Shown: positions 1 through 9,712 of the stretch, piece by piece | Position numbering within the stretch: position 1 is the stretch's first letter | Layout: each line of letters opens with the position of its first letter | Assembly: GCA_902806595.1 (NCBI GenBank) | Contig: CADCXC010000035.1 | Location: 434,001-498,000 of the forward strand | Reading direction: 5' to 3' | DNA from: Pyrenopolyporus hunteri | Taxonomy: Eukaryota > Ascomycota > Sordariomycetes > Xylariales > Hypoxylaceae | DNA length: 64,000 nt | Notes under the pieces: generated by a model | Seen by the model: only the letters and a program-made list of their open reading frames with translations | Databases searched by the model: none | Told to the model about the DNA's origin: nothing | Made by a program: the position numbers and the translations under genes

Positions 1-267
1 CCCAACCTGCTTGCCTGGAACGGTGGTGGCTACTCCAACTACAGCAAGATTGTTGAGGAGGGTGGCTACGTTGCTGAGGCTGAGGCTGACAAGTCGATCA
101 GCATCGATGAGCTCGAGAAGGCCATCGAGCACGACTTCAACGTGGTATCCGGCACCATCGTCAAGGGCGTCTCTTCGCTCTCTGGCAAGGCCGAGGAGCT
201 CTCCCACAAGATCCACGAGGTCGTTGATGAGGAGCTCAGGGAGTTTTTCGACGAACTCCGTGTATAA
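1..267 (+). CDS. 3' end of an unidentified protein-coding gene (partial)
   Basis: Frame 1 is open from the window edge to a TAA at 265-267 and gives 88 C-terminal residues. The tail is acidic and helix-rich, with motifs such as SISIDELEKAIEHDF and KAEELSHKIHEVVDEELREF, and ends FFDELRV. The third codon position is rich in C and G, like the other expressed genes here, which supports this frame over the shifted frame that overlaps it. I do not recognise the family. The 5' part lies outside the window, so start, introns and targeting cannot be judged. Confidence 0.65.
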   Translation, partial: PNLLAWNGGGYSNYSKIVEEGGYVAEAEADKSISIDELEKAIEHDFNVVSGTIVKGVSSLSGKAEELSHKIHEVVDEELREFFDELRV

Positions 268-1238
268 AGCAGTGTAGTATTGTAATACCCAGGTAGCTGA
301 CTTTCCAGGTGCTGGAATACTGGGCATCTGGCGAGTTTTCGGGTAGAGCATAGATCGTTGAAGAGAAGTGTTTCGCGGACGCGCGGTCTCCTTGCTTATC
401 ATCTATAATTGTACACGCAGGGATGGGACTTTTTTTTGGTAGTATGGTTACGTCTTACCCGGCCTGTCTAATAAAGGCCGAATAACAGCTCTATTATTAC
501 CATGTGCTATTGTCTATCTTGAAGTGAGTTGACTTTACGATCGTAGACCTATTTAATTTATTTCCATGGATTTCTAGTGGGTTGAGTTAGTACCGCGAGC
601 TCACCTGAATTCTTAGTTGCTGATACTTATGTCTAAAATGCCTCGAGGGATTGTTAGACTCGAACATGCGAAGTGGTAAAACGCTGATGATATTGTGAAG
701 GTACTTGAATGGTCCTTCACCAGGTACCGTACTACTTCAGAGGTACTCATTTTCCCTGTAAGGGGAATCGCCATGGATATGCTCGTAATACCTCTAAATG
801 TGGAAGGCACGAAAGACATGTAACTATTCGCATAGCATGTGCTACCCATATCGCCACGACTTCCTGTGGACGATAGGCATCGATCACACATGGAAGTAGC
901 GCTCTACTCTGGGTTGTCACCTACCCATCTCGTCTGCGGTCGAGTTCGTACGTGACGAATCTTCTACAAACTCCGCCGCAATTGTTTCTATCTTCACTTA
1001 TTCCCATCTTAACACATGCATTCATCGAACTTCAGCCCTATCATCTCCAATCGAGATCTTCCACATTGAAAAGGGTGCTTTTTGGTTAACTTATATTTCA
1101 CGAGGGCTTTCGAGGTGATTTATTGCCACCGTTGGATCGCCTAGTCCTTTGATGTTCTCCTCGCGGATTCAAACCGCCTCTTAGACCCCTTTACTCTCAT
1201 TTCCCCGTGTCCAAACAGATTACCAAATTTTGATCGGA
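268..1238. other. Intergenic region
   Basis: Holds the 3' UTR of the left-edge gene and the 5' leader of the next one. A pyrimidine-rich stretch ending in an acag at about 1214-1218 could be the 3' splice site of a leader intron, but no donor is certain. The only long reverse-strand frame (613-891) has no recognisable protein character. Confidence 0.5.
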
Positions 1239-4200
1239 ATGCACCGTCGCAATAGCACAAAATTCAACCATCTTGACCGTCGAAAATCGGCATCCTCTGC
1301 GAAAAGCGTTCACTTGGAACATATCGACCCCGAGACGGCCGAGCGCGATGCTCAGGCCGCGGCCTCGCAAGCCTTCGCGAGAGCTAGGAAACGTTCTGCC
1401 ACGGACACAGCTCTGTGGCCGCCGTCGCGGAGCAACGAACCAACTAGGACTGGCGGCCCTATCGGTACTCTTCCTAGTACGCATAGCAGCGGATCCGCCA
1501 TTAGACGCCAACAGAGCGTTCGCTTCGTGAAAACGAGCGTCTCTCGAGGCGTCCGAAGTAACACCGTCGTCGGAAACGAAACGCCAAATTCTACCAAAAG
1601 CAGCCCTCAGCCTAAGGTTGCTGTAAACGGCACCGGGTCCCCGACGACGAGAAGCGCATCCGCGGCTGGAATGGCCTTTGCCGCCAAAGGCGCAGCGGGC
1701 GACTATATTAATGCTCTCCTTACAGGCGAGGAGTATTATACGCCCGAAGACGATATCGCATCCGCTCCCTCATCATATCGAAGAATTCGAAAGTCCAGGT
1801 CGATGTTCACTAGTTCCGAAGCCAGCATGACCTCTCGCAACTACGTCCAAGCCGCAACTTCGACGGGAGTGAATCGACCCTGCCCTTCTTTCACAGACCA
1901 CTCGAGTATGGACACGGATAGAAGTGTACCTACGTCAGGGCTCAAGGCTCCAAAATCGATGTCGTTCCTAAAGAGCCGCCGCGAGCAACCTATGCTGTTC
2001 CCTAAGCGCCGCGATAACGGTCCTACAGGAGTGTCTAGCGAAAGGAACTCCGGGACTCCGAGCAATAGGGGCGTTCCTATTAAGTCGCGGTCGTCAGCTT
2101 TCCTCCGCTCAAAGCCTATCAATGTTGACAAGTTCCTTAGAAGGAGCATGCGAGACGGGAGCAAAGACACTCTACCCATCGACGTGAGAATGCCGAAAGA
2201 CGGCAGCTTGCGAGATCGTGCCCGTAAGGTTTCCAATAGCTTTAAGCACAAACTGAAAAGCCTTTTTACCTTGGGTAAAGGCGACTCCGACGGAAACGAA
2301 TTTCCTCCACAACAAATTGAGGCATCGAGGTCTCACATCACGAACCTTAATACCGCGAACTCCATAAAGGAGAACGAGTTTGAATTCGAACCTACTGTTG
2401 ACGAAGCCGCTTTATCTCGCGTTCTCTCCGGGGTTCCATCCTTGCATGCTGTCCCTTCGCACCAGCAACTGCGTTCACGGCAGGGCAGCGTCGAGAGCCT
2501 AAGAAGCGAAAGGAGAGCCTCGGATGAAAGGTCCCGAGTAACGAGCTGGACTAATTCAGATACCAACACGCTCAATACCTTGAATAGTCACAGAGGAGAA
2601 TGGGACCCGCAGCGTCTGTCAATCATAAAAGAAAACGGCATGCACGTCTCTTCATCGTCAGCAAGACCTCCTAGCGTTGCTACGTACGATCGTAACTCGA
2701 ATACTGACGCTCGCTCCTTGCCACCCCCGATACAGCCACAGCCGGTAGCGGTTGACAGCCAAAGGATTTACTCTGCGCTTATGAAGAGGCTTCGCGATAC
2801 AAACAAGCATTCGCAGAGAACTGACCCGCAAAAGCAAGAGGGCGCTGGCGATTTTATCGATTCCTGTGCTGTGCCTCCGAGGGGTAGCTCCCAGGACCGT
2901 GCAAGACGACGACCTAACTCGCGAGCAACAATTCGCCACGTCGTTTCCGATGACGTATCGGATTCATCTTCTGCGAGGACGACGGAGATAAAGCAACTAA
3001 AGGGAAGTACAAGATATAATACAGACGCTAACGGATCTCCCAGCCGCCTGGACGTTGAATCAGCTTCGGGAAGACAAGAATTCCCGTCCTCTTCATCGGC
3101 GCCTCTGATGAATCAAGTTAAGGAGCTCGCGGATGGGGGCGATCAGACCCTTCCGCCGTCGCGTTTGAAGGAACCTTCGCCTTCTATGAGGACATTGTCA
3201 ACTCGTAGCTCGGCGTTCTTTGCCAGTCCCACATGTCATCTATTCCGCACACGAAGTCCCTATAGGCGTGCGCTCCAAGATTCCATGAGAGCAGAATCCC
3301 AAAACTCGCAGCCGAGATCACCCGAATTCAACCCTTGGTTGCGTTCGCTGACGGGCCTACCGATTAGATGCCCAAGTACTTGCGAGTCCGAGGCGGATAA
3401 GAAAATGCAGTATGCAGAAAGTGTATACTCTTGTACAACAGAAGAGGGAGTGGCTAGTTCTCCGAACGACGACGCATCAACTGTAGTAGAAGATTTCCCA
3501 AAGCCTCCGACTGTCCATGGGGATGCCACAATATTCGTGAACCCTCCTGTTTATCGACCTACCCCTCCGACGTTAAAACATAGAGTTACATCTTCCGCAA
3601 GCTCCGTGGAATGGAAGATGTGGTTATCTGCTAACGTTTCAAAACTCGAGGGTACGCCTGGCAGCGTAGGTACAGGCGTACTTGAATACGTGGTGCCGTC
3701 ATCACGCCCATCGGGCCACGTTCGTGAAGAAGCTCAGATGGACGATGAAGATGAGCACCCGGTACTAGAAGTGTACAAGCCAACGAGACCGGAGAGCGCG
3801 CTTGCGACGATCGAACACAATACAAAGGCTGCGCCGCAGACTCCACGGCATGTCCTGAAGAGCGCATCGCCGGTCCATTATCGCGACAAAGAAAACGAGG
3901 TCCCTGAGCGGCCCGTGATGGCGTCGAACGGTGCGCTACGAGTAACGCCGTCCTCAGCGAGTATAACGTCTATCCGGGAAGCGAAAGCGTCAACGGAACC
4001 AACAAAAAAAGGAGCTTTTGATTCTCTCCGCTGGAAATCTTTGGCGCGTAAGCCCTCGCTCAACACCCTCGCGGGCCGCTCCACCGCGACTTCAACTAGA
4101 AAACGGGTCAGAGGACCACTAGGTTTCGGGACCTACGCCACGTCGATGCCAACCCCTAAAGCCGGGACAGTGGGCGACAAAAAACCCAGGAAAAACGGTA

Positions 4201-4439
4201 GCCCTGCGGATTCAAGACAGACATCTGGCGGAGCAGAGTCAAAGAAAACGGGGAACATCAGTCCAAAAGCAAACGCTGAAACCGAGACAGATCTGTATCA
4301 CGTCCAAGGGTCTGGTATTCTAGGCCCGGAAACGGATGCGGATCCCCAATCGATGGGAAGCAAGAAAATGGTGGACCTCTTTCTCAGCAGTAGGCGCAGG
4401 CGTATGGCAAGCGGCGAGGACGGTGGCGTGTTTTCTTAA
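1239..4439 (+). CDS. Conserved low-complexity protein, 1066 aa, function unknown
   Basis: Single-exon frame of 1067 codons including TAA at 4437-4439. The frame opens upstream only through a TTG, so the ATG at 1239 (MHRRNSTKFNHLDRRKS) is the start. The protein is Ser/Arg/Pro-rich and predicted largely disordered. The N-terminal 60 residues (LEHIDPETAERDAQ, then an Ala-rich helix) and the extreme C-terminus (KMVDLFLSSRRRRM) look ordered and are the likeliest conserved blocks. Basic patches (RKVSNSFKHKLKSLF; KKRVRGPLGFG) could serve nuclear localisation or nucleic-acid/cortex binding, which is inference. No enzymatic motif, signal peptide or membrane segment is visible. I recall the N-terminal motif as typical of uncharacterised proteins of filamentous ascomycetes but cannot name a family. 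Confidence 0.85.
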   Translation: MHRRNSTKFNHLDRRKSASSAKSVHLEHIDPETAERDAQAAASQAFARARKRSATDTALWPPSRSNEPTRTGGPIGTLPSTHSSGSAIRRQQSVRFVKTSVSRGVRSNTVVGNETPNSTKSSPQPKVAVNGTGSPTTRSASAAGMAFAAKGAAGDYINALLTGEEYYTPEDDIASAPSSYRRIRKSRSMFTSSEASMTSRNYVQAATSTGVNRPCPSFTDHSSMDTDRSVPTSGLKAPKSMSFLKSRREQPMLFPKRRDNGPTGVSSERNSGTPSNRGVPIKSRSSAFLRSKPINVDKFLRRSMRDGSKDTLPIDVRMPKDGSLRDRARKVSNSFKHKLKSLFTLGKGDSDGNEFPPQQIEASRSHITNLNTANSIKENEFEFEPTVDEAALSRVLSGVPSLHAVPSHQQLRSRQGSVESLRSERRASDERSRVTSWTNSDTNTLNTLNSHRGEWDPQRLSIIKENGMHVSSSSARPPSVATYDRNSNTDARSLPPPIQPQPVAVDSQRIYSALMKRLRDTNKHSQRTDPQKQEGAGDFIDSCAVPPRGSSQDRARRRPNSRATIRHVVSDDVSDSSSARTTEIKQLKGSTRYNTDANGSPSRLDVESASGRQEFPSSSSAPLMNQVKELADGGDQTLPPSRLKEPSPSMRTLSTRSSAFFASPTCHLFRTRSPYRRALQDSMRAESQNSQPRSPEFNPWLRSLTGLPIRCPSTCESEADKKMQYAESVYSCTTEEGVASSPNDDASTVVEDFPKPPTVHGDATIFVNPPVYRPTPPTLKHRVTSSASSVEWKMWLSANVSKLEGTPGSVGTGVLEYVVPSSRPSGHVREEAQMDDEDEHPVLEVYKPTRPESALATIEHNTKAAPQTPRHVLKSASPVHYRDKENEVPERPVMASNGALRVTPSSASITSIREAKASTEPTKKGAFDSLRWKSLARKPSLNTLAGRSTATSTRKRVRGPLGFGTYATSMPTPKAGTVGDKKPRKNGSPADSRQTSGGAESKKTGNISPKANAETETDLYHVQGSGILGPETDADPQSMGSKKMVDLFLSSRRRRMASGEDGGVFS

Positions 4440-6356
4440 ATTACTTAGGCGCCTAAACGCCTTGCTCGGAAACTATTACATAGCCCTAGGTACATTAGGG
4501 ACGGCGGAAGGAGTAAGGACTACGCCCGAATTGAGGGCGCTCGAGTGGGCGCGGACTCCCGTAGCATATAGATATTGGATACAGCATCGCTCGACGCTGT
4601 CGTGGGGACGCCCCAAGATATCATACGACTATCGCTTAGCACGAATGGAGAGTAACGACTACCTGAAATAAGTGCCTCCTAAGGGATAGCTGAGGCATCT
4701 CTGGCTTGTCGGGGGTGCGGTGTAATTGTAATGGGAGTCGGTGAATGAAGTAGTTTAGATATATACTATCGTGGGCTTGAGTCTGCGCGTCGGTGAAGTT
4801 GTTTGAAGTAGAGGCTTATGCATCATCTTTCGATGTGTTTATGTTTATTCCCCGTTTTATCCCCTGTAGTTACGCTGGGGGGTGGGAAGAGTTTGGATAG
4901 TGAAAAGCGGCGCGCTTGGGTAGTACTTACCGACCTACCGGGTAGGTACTGATTCGGAGGCTAACTCTTGAATATATAGGTGGGTTCTTAAGGGGACTTA
5001 GTGGTGTCCAGGGCGTATTCGTAGTGGATGTGGAGGGTGATTGCACAGCGGGGTGTCGCGGAATTCGAATGTAGATAGCGGAATATTCGGCCGCTAGATA
5101 CGTATTCTCTTATAAGTCGTTCATCGGCGCTGCCGCTAACTATTGTGTAGATTGATTGACTGGTTGACTGATTGACTGACCTCACTTGGATCCTGACGTA
5201 TGTATAGGTAGGTAGGTAGGTAGGTAGGTAGGTACCTACCTATATTTCTAGATTTGCTCGCACAGAGCTGCCGTTTAGCGGTAGTTTGGCCGCATCGGTA
5301 GAAAGGAGATGAAACAGGGAATGAATAATGAATAGGGCGTATTGCGGGTGCTCCCCGATCTTCATGGCGGAAACAGAAGACAATCACGGAGCTCTGAGCT
5401 CTTTGCGCGTTTGAAGGGTTTGAAATCGCTAGTGCCAATATAGGTTGGAAGAGCGGACTTTAAATGCTTTATCATAGGGGGTTTAAGGGAGTCGGCTCCG
5501 ATCTACGTATGGGGGCCGGCTCAAGACAGGGTTTCTCGGCTTGTTCCGATGAAGCTGAGGCTGCGCGCAATTGACATATATACCTATATACCTTATTATA
5601 AGGTCTGTAGGCTGCTTACCTAGGTACCTACCTACCTAGATACCTCCCTAGGAAACGAAATGAACGCGATCGTTGATGATCATCCGAACCTAAGGTCTCT
5701 TGGAATAGGATAGACTCAGGTCTTACCGACTTGCCTGAATTATTCATACGATATAGTAGGTATCACCACACAGCTGAGCTGAACTTGGCTGAAACAGTCG
5801 CCGTGAGCAGGACACCACGCACCACGTCTGCTGCTAGGCGTGCTCACCGTGTGGTACCTACATAAGTGTATGTACGCTGTAATTAATAGGCGGCCACCTG
5901 TGTGGCTTCAGTTTCTTTCCCCCTTCCCTGCAGGTCTCACCTGGGGTTTCTACATATCGCCATAAAAAAGTGAACATATCGTACTTTAGGCGGCAGAGGC
6001 AGACGGGCAGCCGGCCAAACAGGTAGGCGGCACCACTAGGGGGCCAAATGCCTCTCTTCGCATCGAGAGGGCGCCGCCTCTCTCGCCCGTGTAACAACAG
6101 GAATACTACATAATGAGGCGCGCCCTTCTTTCAGCTTGCCATCCAGCGCGCCGTAAAAGTTATCTTTCCCTCCCTTCCCCCCTCTGCCGTCGCTTTTCTT
6201 TGCGTGGAATCATGGACGCGGCGGTCTTAGCCCCATCACCAACACCACCGTCGTCAGCATCGTTATCGCCAATACCGTTACACAACAGATAGTAAAGCTC
6301 CACTCCCACTTGCCTACCTACCTAGGTACCCAACCACAAACCTTCCCTCCTATCCC
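4440..6356. other. Intergenic region with tetranucleotide repeats
   Basis: No supported gene. It contains a TGAC/TTGA-type short tandem repeat at about 5151-5180, an uninterrupted TAGG run at 5205-5232 that turns into its own reverse complement (to about 5242), a second TAGGTACCTA cluster at about 5616-5650, and another at about 6312-6331 in the leader of the next gene. Confidence 0.6.
5205..5242. repeat. (TAGG)n tract ending in a TAGGTACCTA palindrome
   Basis: About seven TAGG units followed directly by GTACCTACCTA, so the tract can fold on itself. The same motif recurs across the non-coding parts of the window. Confidence 0.85.
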
Positions 6357-7127
6357 ATGGAGCTCGACCACCGCTGCCGCGCCGACTACACCAGCGAGAG
6401 CCTCGCGCCCAAGTACGCCGTCGACAGCCAGGACGGGCTGCAGGTCGTCCCCGGCGACTCCCCGCTGTACCCCGTGGCCCCGCCCGCCACCGCCACCGCC
6501 CCCGACAGCAGCGAGAAGTGGCCCTGCCCCGCGCCGCGCGGCCGCGACGGGCGTCGGGTCCCGGCGTCCTGGACCCTGGCCCTGGCCGTGTTCGTCGCGG
6601 CGGGGGTCGGCGGCGGCGTGGGCGGCGGGCTGGCGGCGCTGCACCAGCGGTGCTGCACGGGCTACGCGGCGGCGCCGCGGGCGCAGACGCGTGACGTGTT
6701 AAGGGTTGTCGTGCCGGCGCTGGAGAATTGTGTGGTGGCTTGTGCGGAGGTGAGTTTTGCTTCTTCCTTTCTTTCTTTCGTGATATCTTGCCGTCTTGCT
6801 TTTTCGTTGAGGGGGCAAGGGGCGAGGAGTTAGGGGCCTTGGGTGGGTTTGGCGGGTGAGATGGGCTCAGGCTCGAGCCCAGGCCACCTTGAGCTTTGGG
6901 TGGAAGAGGATGTAGGGGCTAACGTTTTGCTGCTGTAGTATAACTCGGCGTACCGCGCCAAGTTGCTGAATGGGACGGGTGTGGGCGGTAGGTACTGCGT
7001 CGCGGTGACCATTGTCAGGGTCGACGCTGGGTCCTGCTACTTGAAGAACGGGACTAATACGAATGATACGATGGGCCGGCCGGATATATATTCGAGTGCC
7101 GTGTTGCTTACCGACCTCGATACGTAG
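6357..7127 (+). CDS. Single-pass membrane protein with small cysteine-paired outer domain, 193 aa
   Basis: Two exons: 6357-6749 and 6939-7127, with a phase-0 intron 6750-6938 (GTGAGT donor, CTAAC branch at about 6919, TAG acceptor). Stop TAG is at 7125-7127. A Pro/Ala-rich cytoplasmic N-terminus of about 70 residues leads to one glycine-rich transmembrane helix (about 71-95). A short lumenal/extracellular domain follows, with cysteines at about 125, 129, 151 and 164 and two N-glycosylation-type sites (NGT). The C..CA-YN...C...CYLKN spacing resembles the small PAN/apple-like modules on many fungal single-pass surface proteins, but this is pattern recognition, not a domain hit. The first exon is much more GC-rich than its surroundings. 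Without splicing the frame stops at about 6833. Confidence 0.8.
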
Positions 7128-7552
7128 ACGTCTTAGGTGTTTCGGTGGTGGACCTTGGAGGGCTGTCGGAAGTTGCTGTACGTGATGGATGTATAAAGTG
7201 AAAATGCATGTATATGTATCATAAAAAAAGTTGTGTACTGTTATTGTTGAATGATATAGAAAAGATAGGGGGCGGGTTGCTTGTCTTTTCGATGTCATGA
7301 TGCCTCGTAGCGACGGGGAATGGCATTTTCCATGTGGATACACTAGAGGAGGATTACACAGTCTGTCACGTTGTATATTACATCAAAACTTTAGTCTACT
7401 CATTCATTTCTGATTCTTCATGTTAAGTCGAGTTAATTCGTTTGAATTGCTGTTACATATCGTAAGGTCGTAACGTATGCCTTTTCACCCCTTCCGTCAT
7501 TTTATCATTCCCACATCACTTATCTTACATACTCCCCATTCCACCCTCCGGT
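7128..7552. other. Intergenic region between convergent genes
   Basis: AT-richer spacer serving as 3' flank of both the membrane protein gene and the SMP-type gene. No further gene seen. Confidence 0.5.
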
Positions 7553-8232
7553 CTAAGTCCGACTCTTCGTCACCTCGCTCTGCGCCGTGGCCGTAGGCCC
7601 GCCCTCCTTGATCCGCGAGTCGCCGGTGATCGCCTTCTCGCCCTCGCTGATATCGTGGAGGTTCTCGCTATTTATGCGCTCGCCCACATGCTTCTGGGCC
7701 TGCGCCGTCGGACCCCCTTTTACGGGTGCAGCCTGGCCCGTCAATTCCTCCTCCGCGTCATTAATCGCCGAGATGGTTTGCGAGTCGAGTCGGCCCGTGT
7801 GCTCTCGGACGGGGCTGTTCTTCTACGACGTGGAGAAGTGGTTAGTAGCGAGTCATAGCCATGCAGACCGGAAATGGCAAAGGGGTAACAACTTACAGAG
7901 GAAGCCATGCTCTGAGCTACGGCTGTCGGGCCACCTGGGAGGGGAGTTCCACGACCAGTTATCTTCGCCTCGCCCTTGGCGACGTCGGAAACGACCTTGG
8001 ATGTGACCTCTTGGCCGAGATGCCTCTGCGCCTGGGCCGTAGGACCGCCCTCTACGGGGGTGTCCTGGCCCGTGAGCATTTTCTCCTTGGCTGTGATTTC
8101 GGAGATAGCCTCTGAGTTGATATTTCTAGCGCCAGTCACTTTGGAAGCCTTGTAGACGGCCGGCCGGCGAGTTGAGACGCGTGAGAGAATGTTGGGAAGC
8201 CTTAAGGCTCTTGAGAGCATGGGCTGAGACAT
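7553..8232 (-). CDS. SMP/LEA-type seed-maturation-like stress protein, 201 aa
   Basis: Reverse strand, two exons: 8232-7897 and 7822-7553. The phase-0 intron 7823-7896 (74 nt) has GTAAGT, a consensus TACTAAC branch and a TAG acceptor. Stop is TAG at 7555-7553, and the first in-frame ATG is at 8232. At least three copies of an SMP-like unit are seen, each with LTG/ITG followed by GGPTA(Q/V/T)AQ: LTGQDTPVEGGPTAQAQRH, ITGRGTPLPGGPTAVAQ, LTGQAAPVKGGPTAQAQKH and a degenerate last one ending GGPTATAQ. The family (SMP, group V LEA) is associated with desiccation and stress protection. The N-terminus (MLSRALRLPNILSRVSTRRP) is basic and lacks acidic residues, as in mitochondrial presequences, so a mitochondrial location is plausible but inferred. 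Confidence 0.85.
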
Positions 8233-9456
8233 GATTCCGAGGAGATTCGTAGAAGTTGTATGGGCGTATGAGCGTTTTGGTATAAGGAAAGTGGTAAGCA
8301 CCCGATCTGTGAAGTTTTCCGTAAAGCTAAAAGGAGAAGATAGGTGAGCTTGGTCCAATAGACCTAATGTCGTTCCTCGAACGTGGAGTTTATATAGTCA
8401 AGATCCACGAAGATATCGTTCCCATTAGAGCTAGAGCCGCATTTATATCATCGATGACGGCCCGGACGTCATACGAGAGCACCGGGCCCGTATCTGACCT
8501 CATGGACCGGCCCCTGTCCGTTTGTACCTGCACTAGCGCTTTAGAGGCGGATCGAAACCACCTCCGGCTCTCTTTTGACAAGATGCAGACCTATTTCATT
8601 CATCTTATTAATTTGATCTCCGATGACATCCTTCGATCGTACGGGAGCTAATTTATTAGCAGCACGAATACATTTCGGAGAGGACGATCGTAGGTGGCGG
8701 CGTTTGGTATAGCAGATCTATATAGATGACGTCAGGGGTCCTTGTGGGACCGCCTGCTAGTAAAAGTCCATGGGATAATCGTTAACAAGAGGACATGACG
8801 CAAATACTGTTAATAGACATTGGAAATTTATATATGATACCTCTTATATAGATACCACGAGGTCCGGTACAAGGTATAGTTATCTAGGCCCTTAGGGAGT
8901 TACCCCTTCCTATACTAGAGTTATTCGAGATTTGCGAAGATGATCCACTCCACGTCATTTGGAAGGATATAGATCTTTTGCCTTTAGTGCGCTTACGTCA
9001 AGTTTCCAGGAAAGTATATGGGCCTGGGGGGTTTATGTCTACGCACGCCCGCTCAAGTACTTTCTAATAACCCTACGACTCTATACAAATAACTCAATGC
9101 GGGAGAGGAATAAATAGGAAACGCCTTAACCGAAACACGAGCACTAGAACTTATAATATGATAAATGTAAACAGGTAGTTATATGGTTTCAGCCTCCTAC
9201 TACAGCAAATACCGTTTTTTTATATGATGAACGAACAACGTTGGCGTAGCGTGAGGTTTTACAACTAGCCCCTGTCCGCAACGGTGTACGCCCGTATAAT
9301 CAACTCGATATGTACCAGATAGTCAAGTATCAGGATCTAGCGTCCCTCACCATAGATATATAGCTGTATAGTTGAGAAAAAAGGACATTGGATACGGCGT
9401 TCCGTCTCAGTGGTGGAACTAAAAGTACATCCGCATCGGGCCAAGGCGAATCTTCA

Positions 9457-9462
9457 GGCTAA
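9457..9462 (+). promoter_or_regulatory. XlnR/Xyr1-type GGCTAA element upstream of the beta-xylosidase
   Basis: The hexamer GGCTAA lies about 250 bp before the start codon. GGCTAA/GGCTAR is the established binding motif of the fungal xylanolytic activator. A CreA-like CCCCGG occurs nearby at 9500-9505. Six-base motifs occur by chance, so the gene context is what makes this plausible. Confidence 0.45.
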
Positions 9463-9632
9463 AGAGGCATACGCTTGGTCTGTCTGTTTCTCCCATTTAC
9501 CCCGGGCTCGTCGACGACAGAAATAGCTACTCCCCGCAGTATTCATATCGTCCGCAGATTGGGGTCGCATTGGCCATTTCCCATCTTAACCGCAATGATC
9601 TAGATCCGTTACTGGGTTATACAGCAAGACCA

Positions 9633-9639
9633 TATATAA
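9633..9639 (+). promoter_or_regulatory. TATA-box candidate of the GH3 gene
   Basis: TATATAA about 75 bp upstream of the ATG at 9713, in the expected orientation and distance for a strongly regulated fungal promoter. Confidence 0.45.
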
Positions 9640-9712
9640 CCACGTGTGAACGACCCTGAGCATCCAATATGTTGCTTTCTTGTCGACGGAGATCAATTCG
9701 CACTGAGCAGCA

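Larger units (their letters stand above)
8233..9712. other. Intergenic region upstream of divergent SMP-type and GH3 genes
   Basis: About 1.5 kb without a supported gene. It contains promoter sequence for the GH3 gene on its right, including the elements listed separately, and for the SMP-type gene on its left. Short frames at 8367-8651 have no protein character. Confidence 0.5.

Noticed and set aside
613..891. 92-codon reverse-strand frame with several cysteines
   Set aside because: No splice partner, no signal peptide and no recognisable family; lies in a plain intergenic stretch.
5151..5242. Possible CRISPR-like or minisatellite array
   Set aside because: Units are 4-8 bp and contiguous without spacers; the organism is a fungus.
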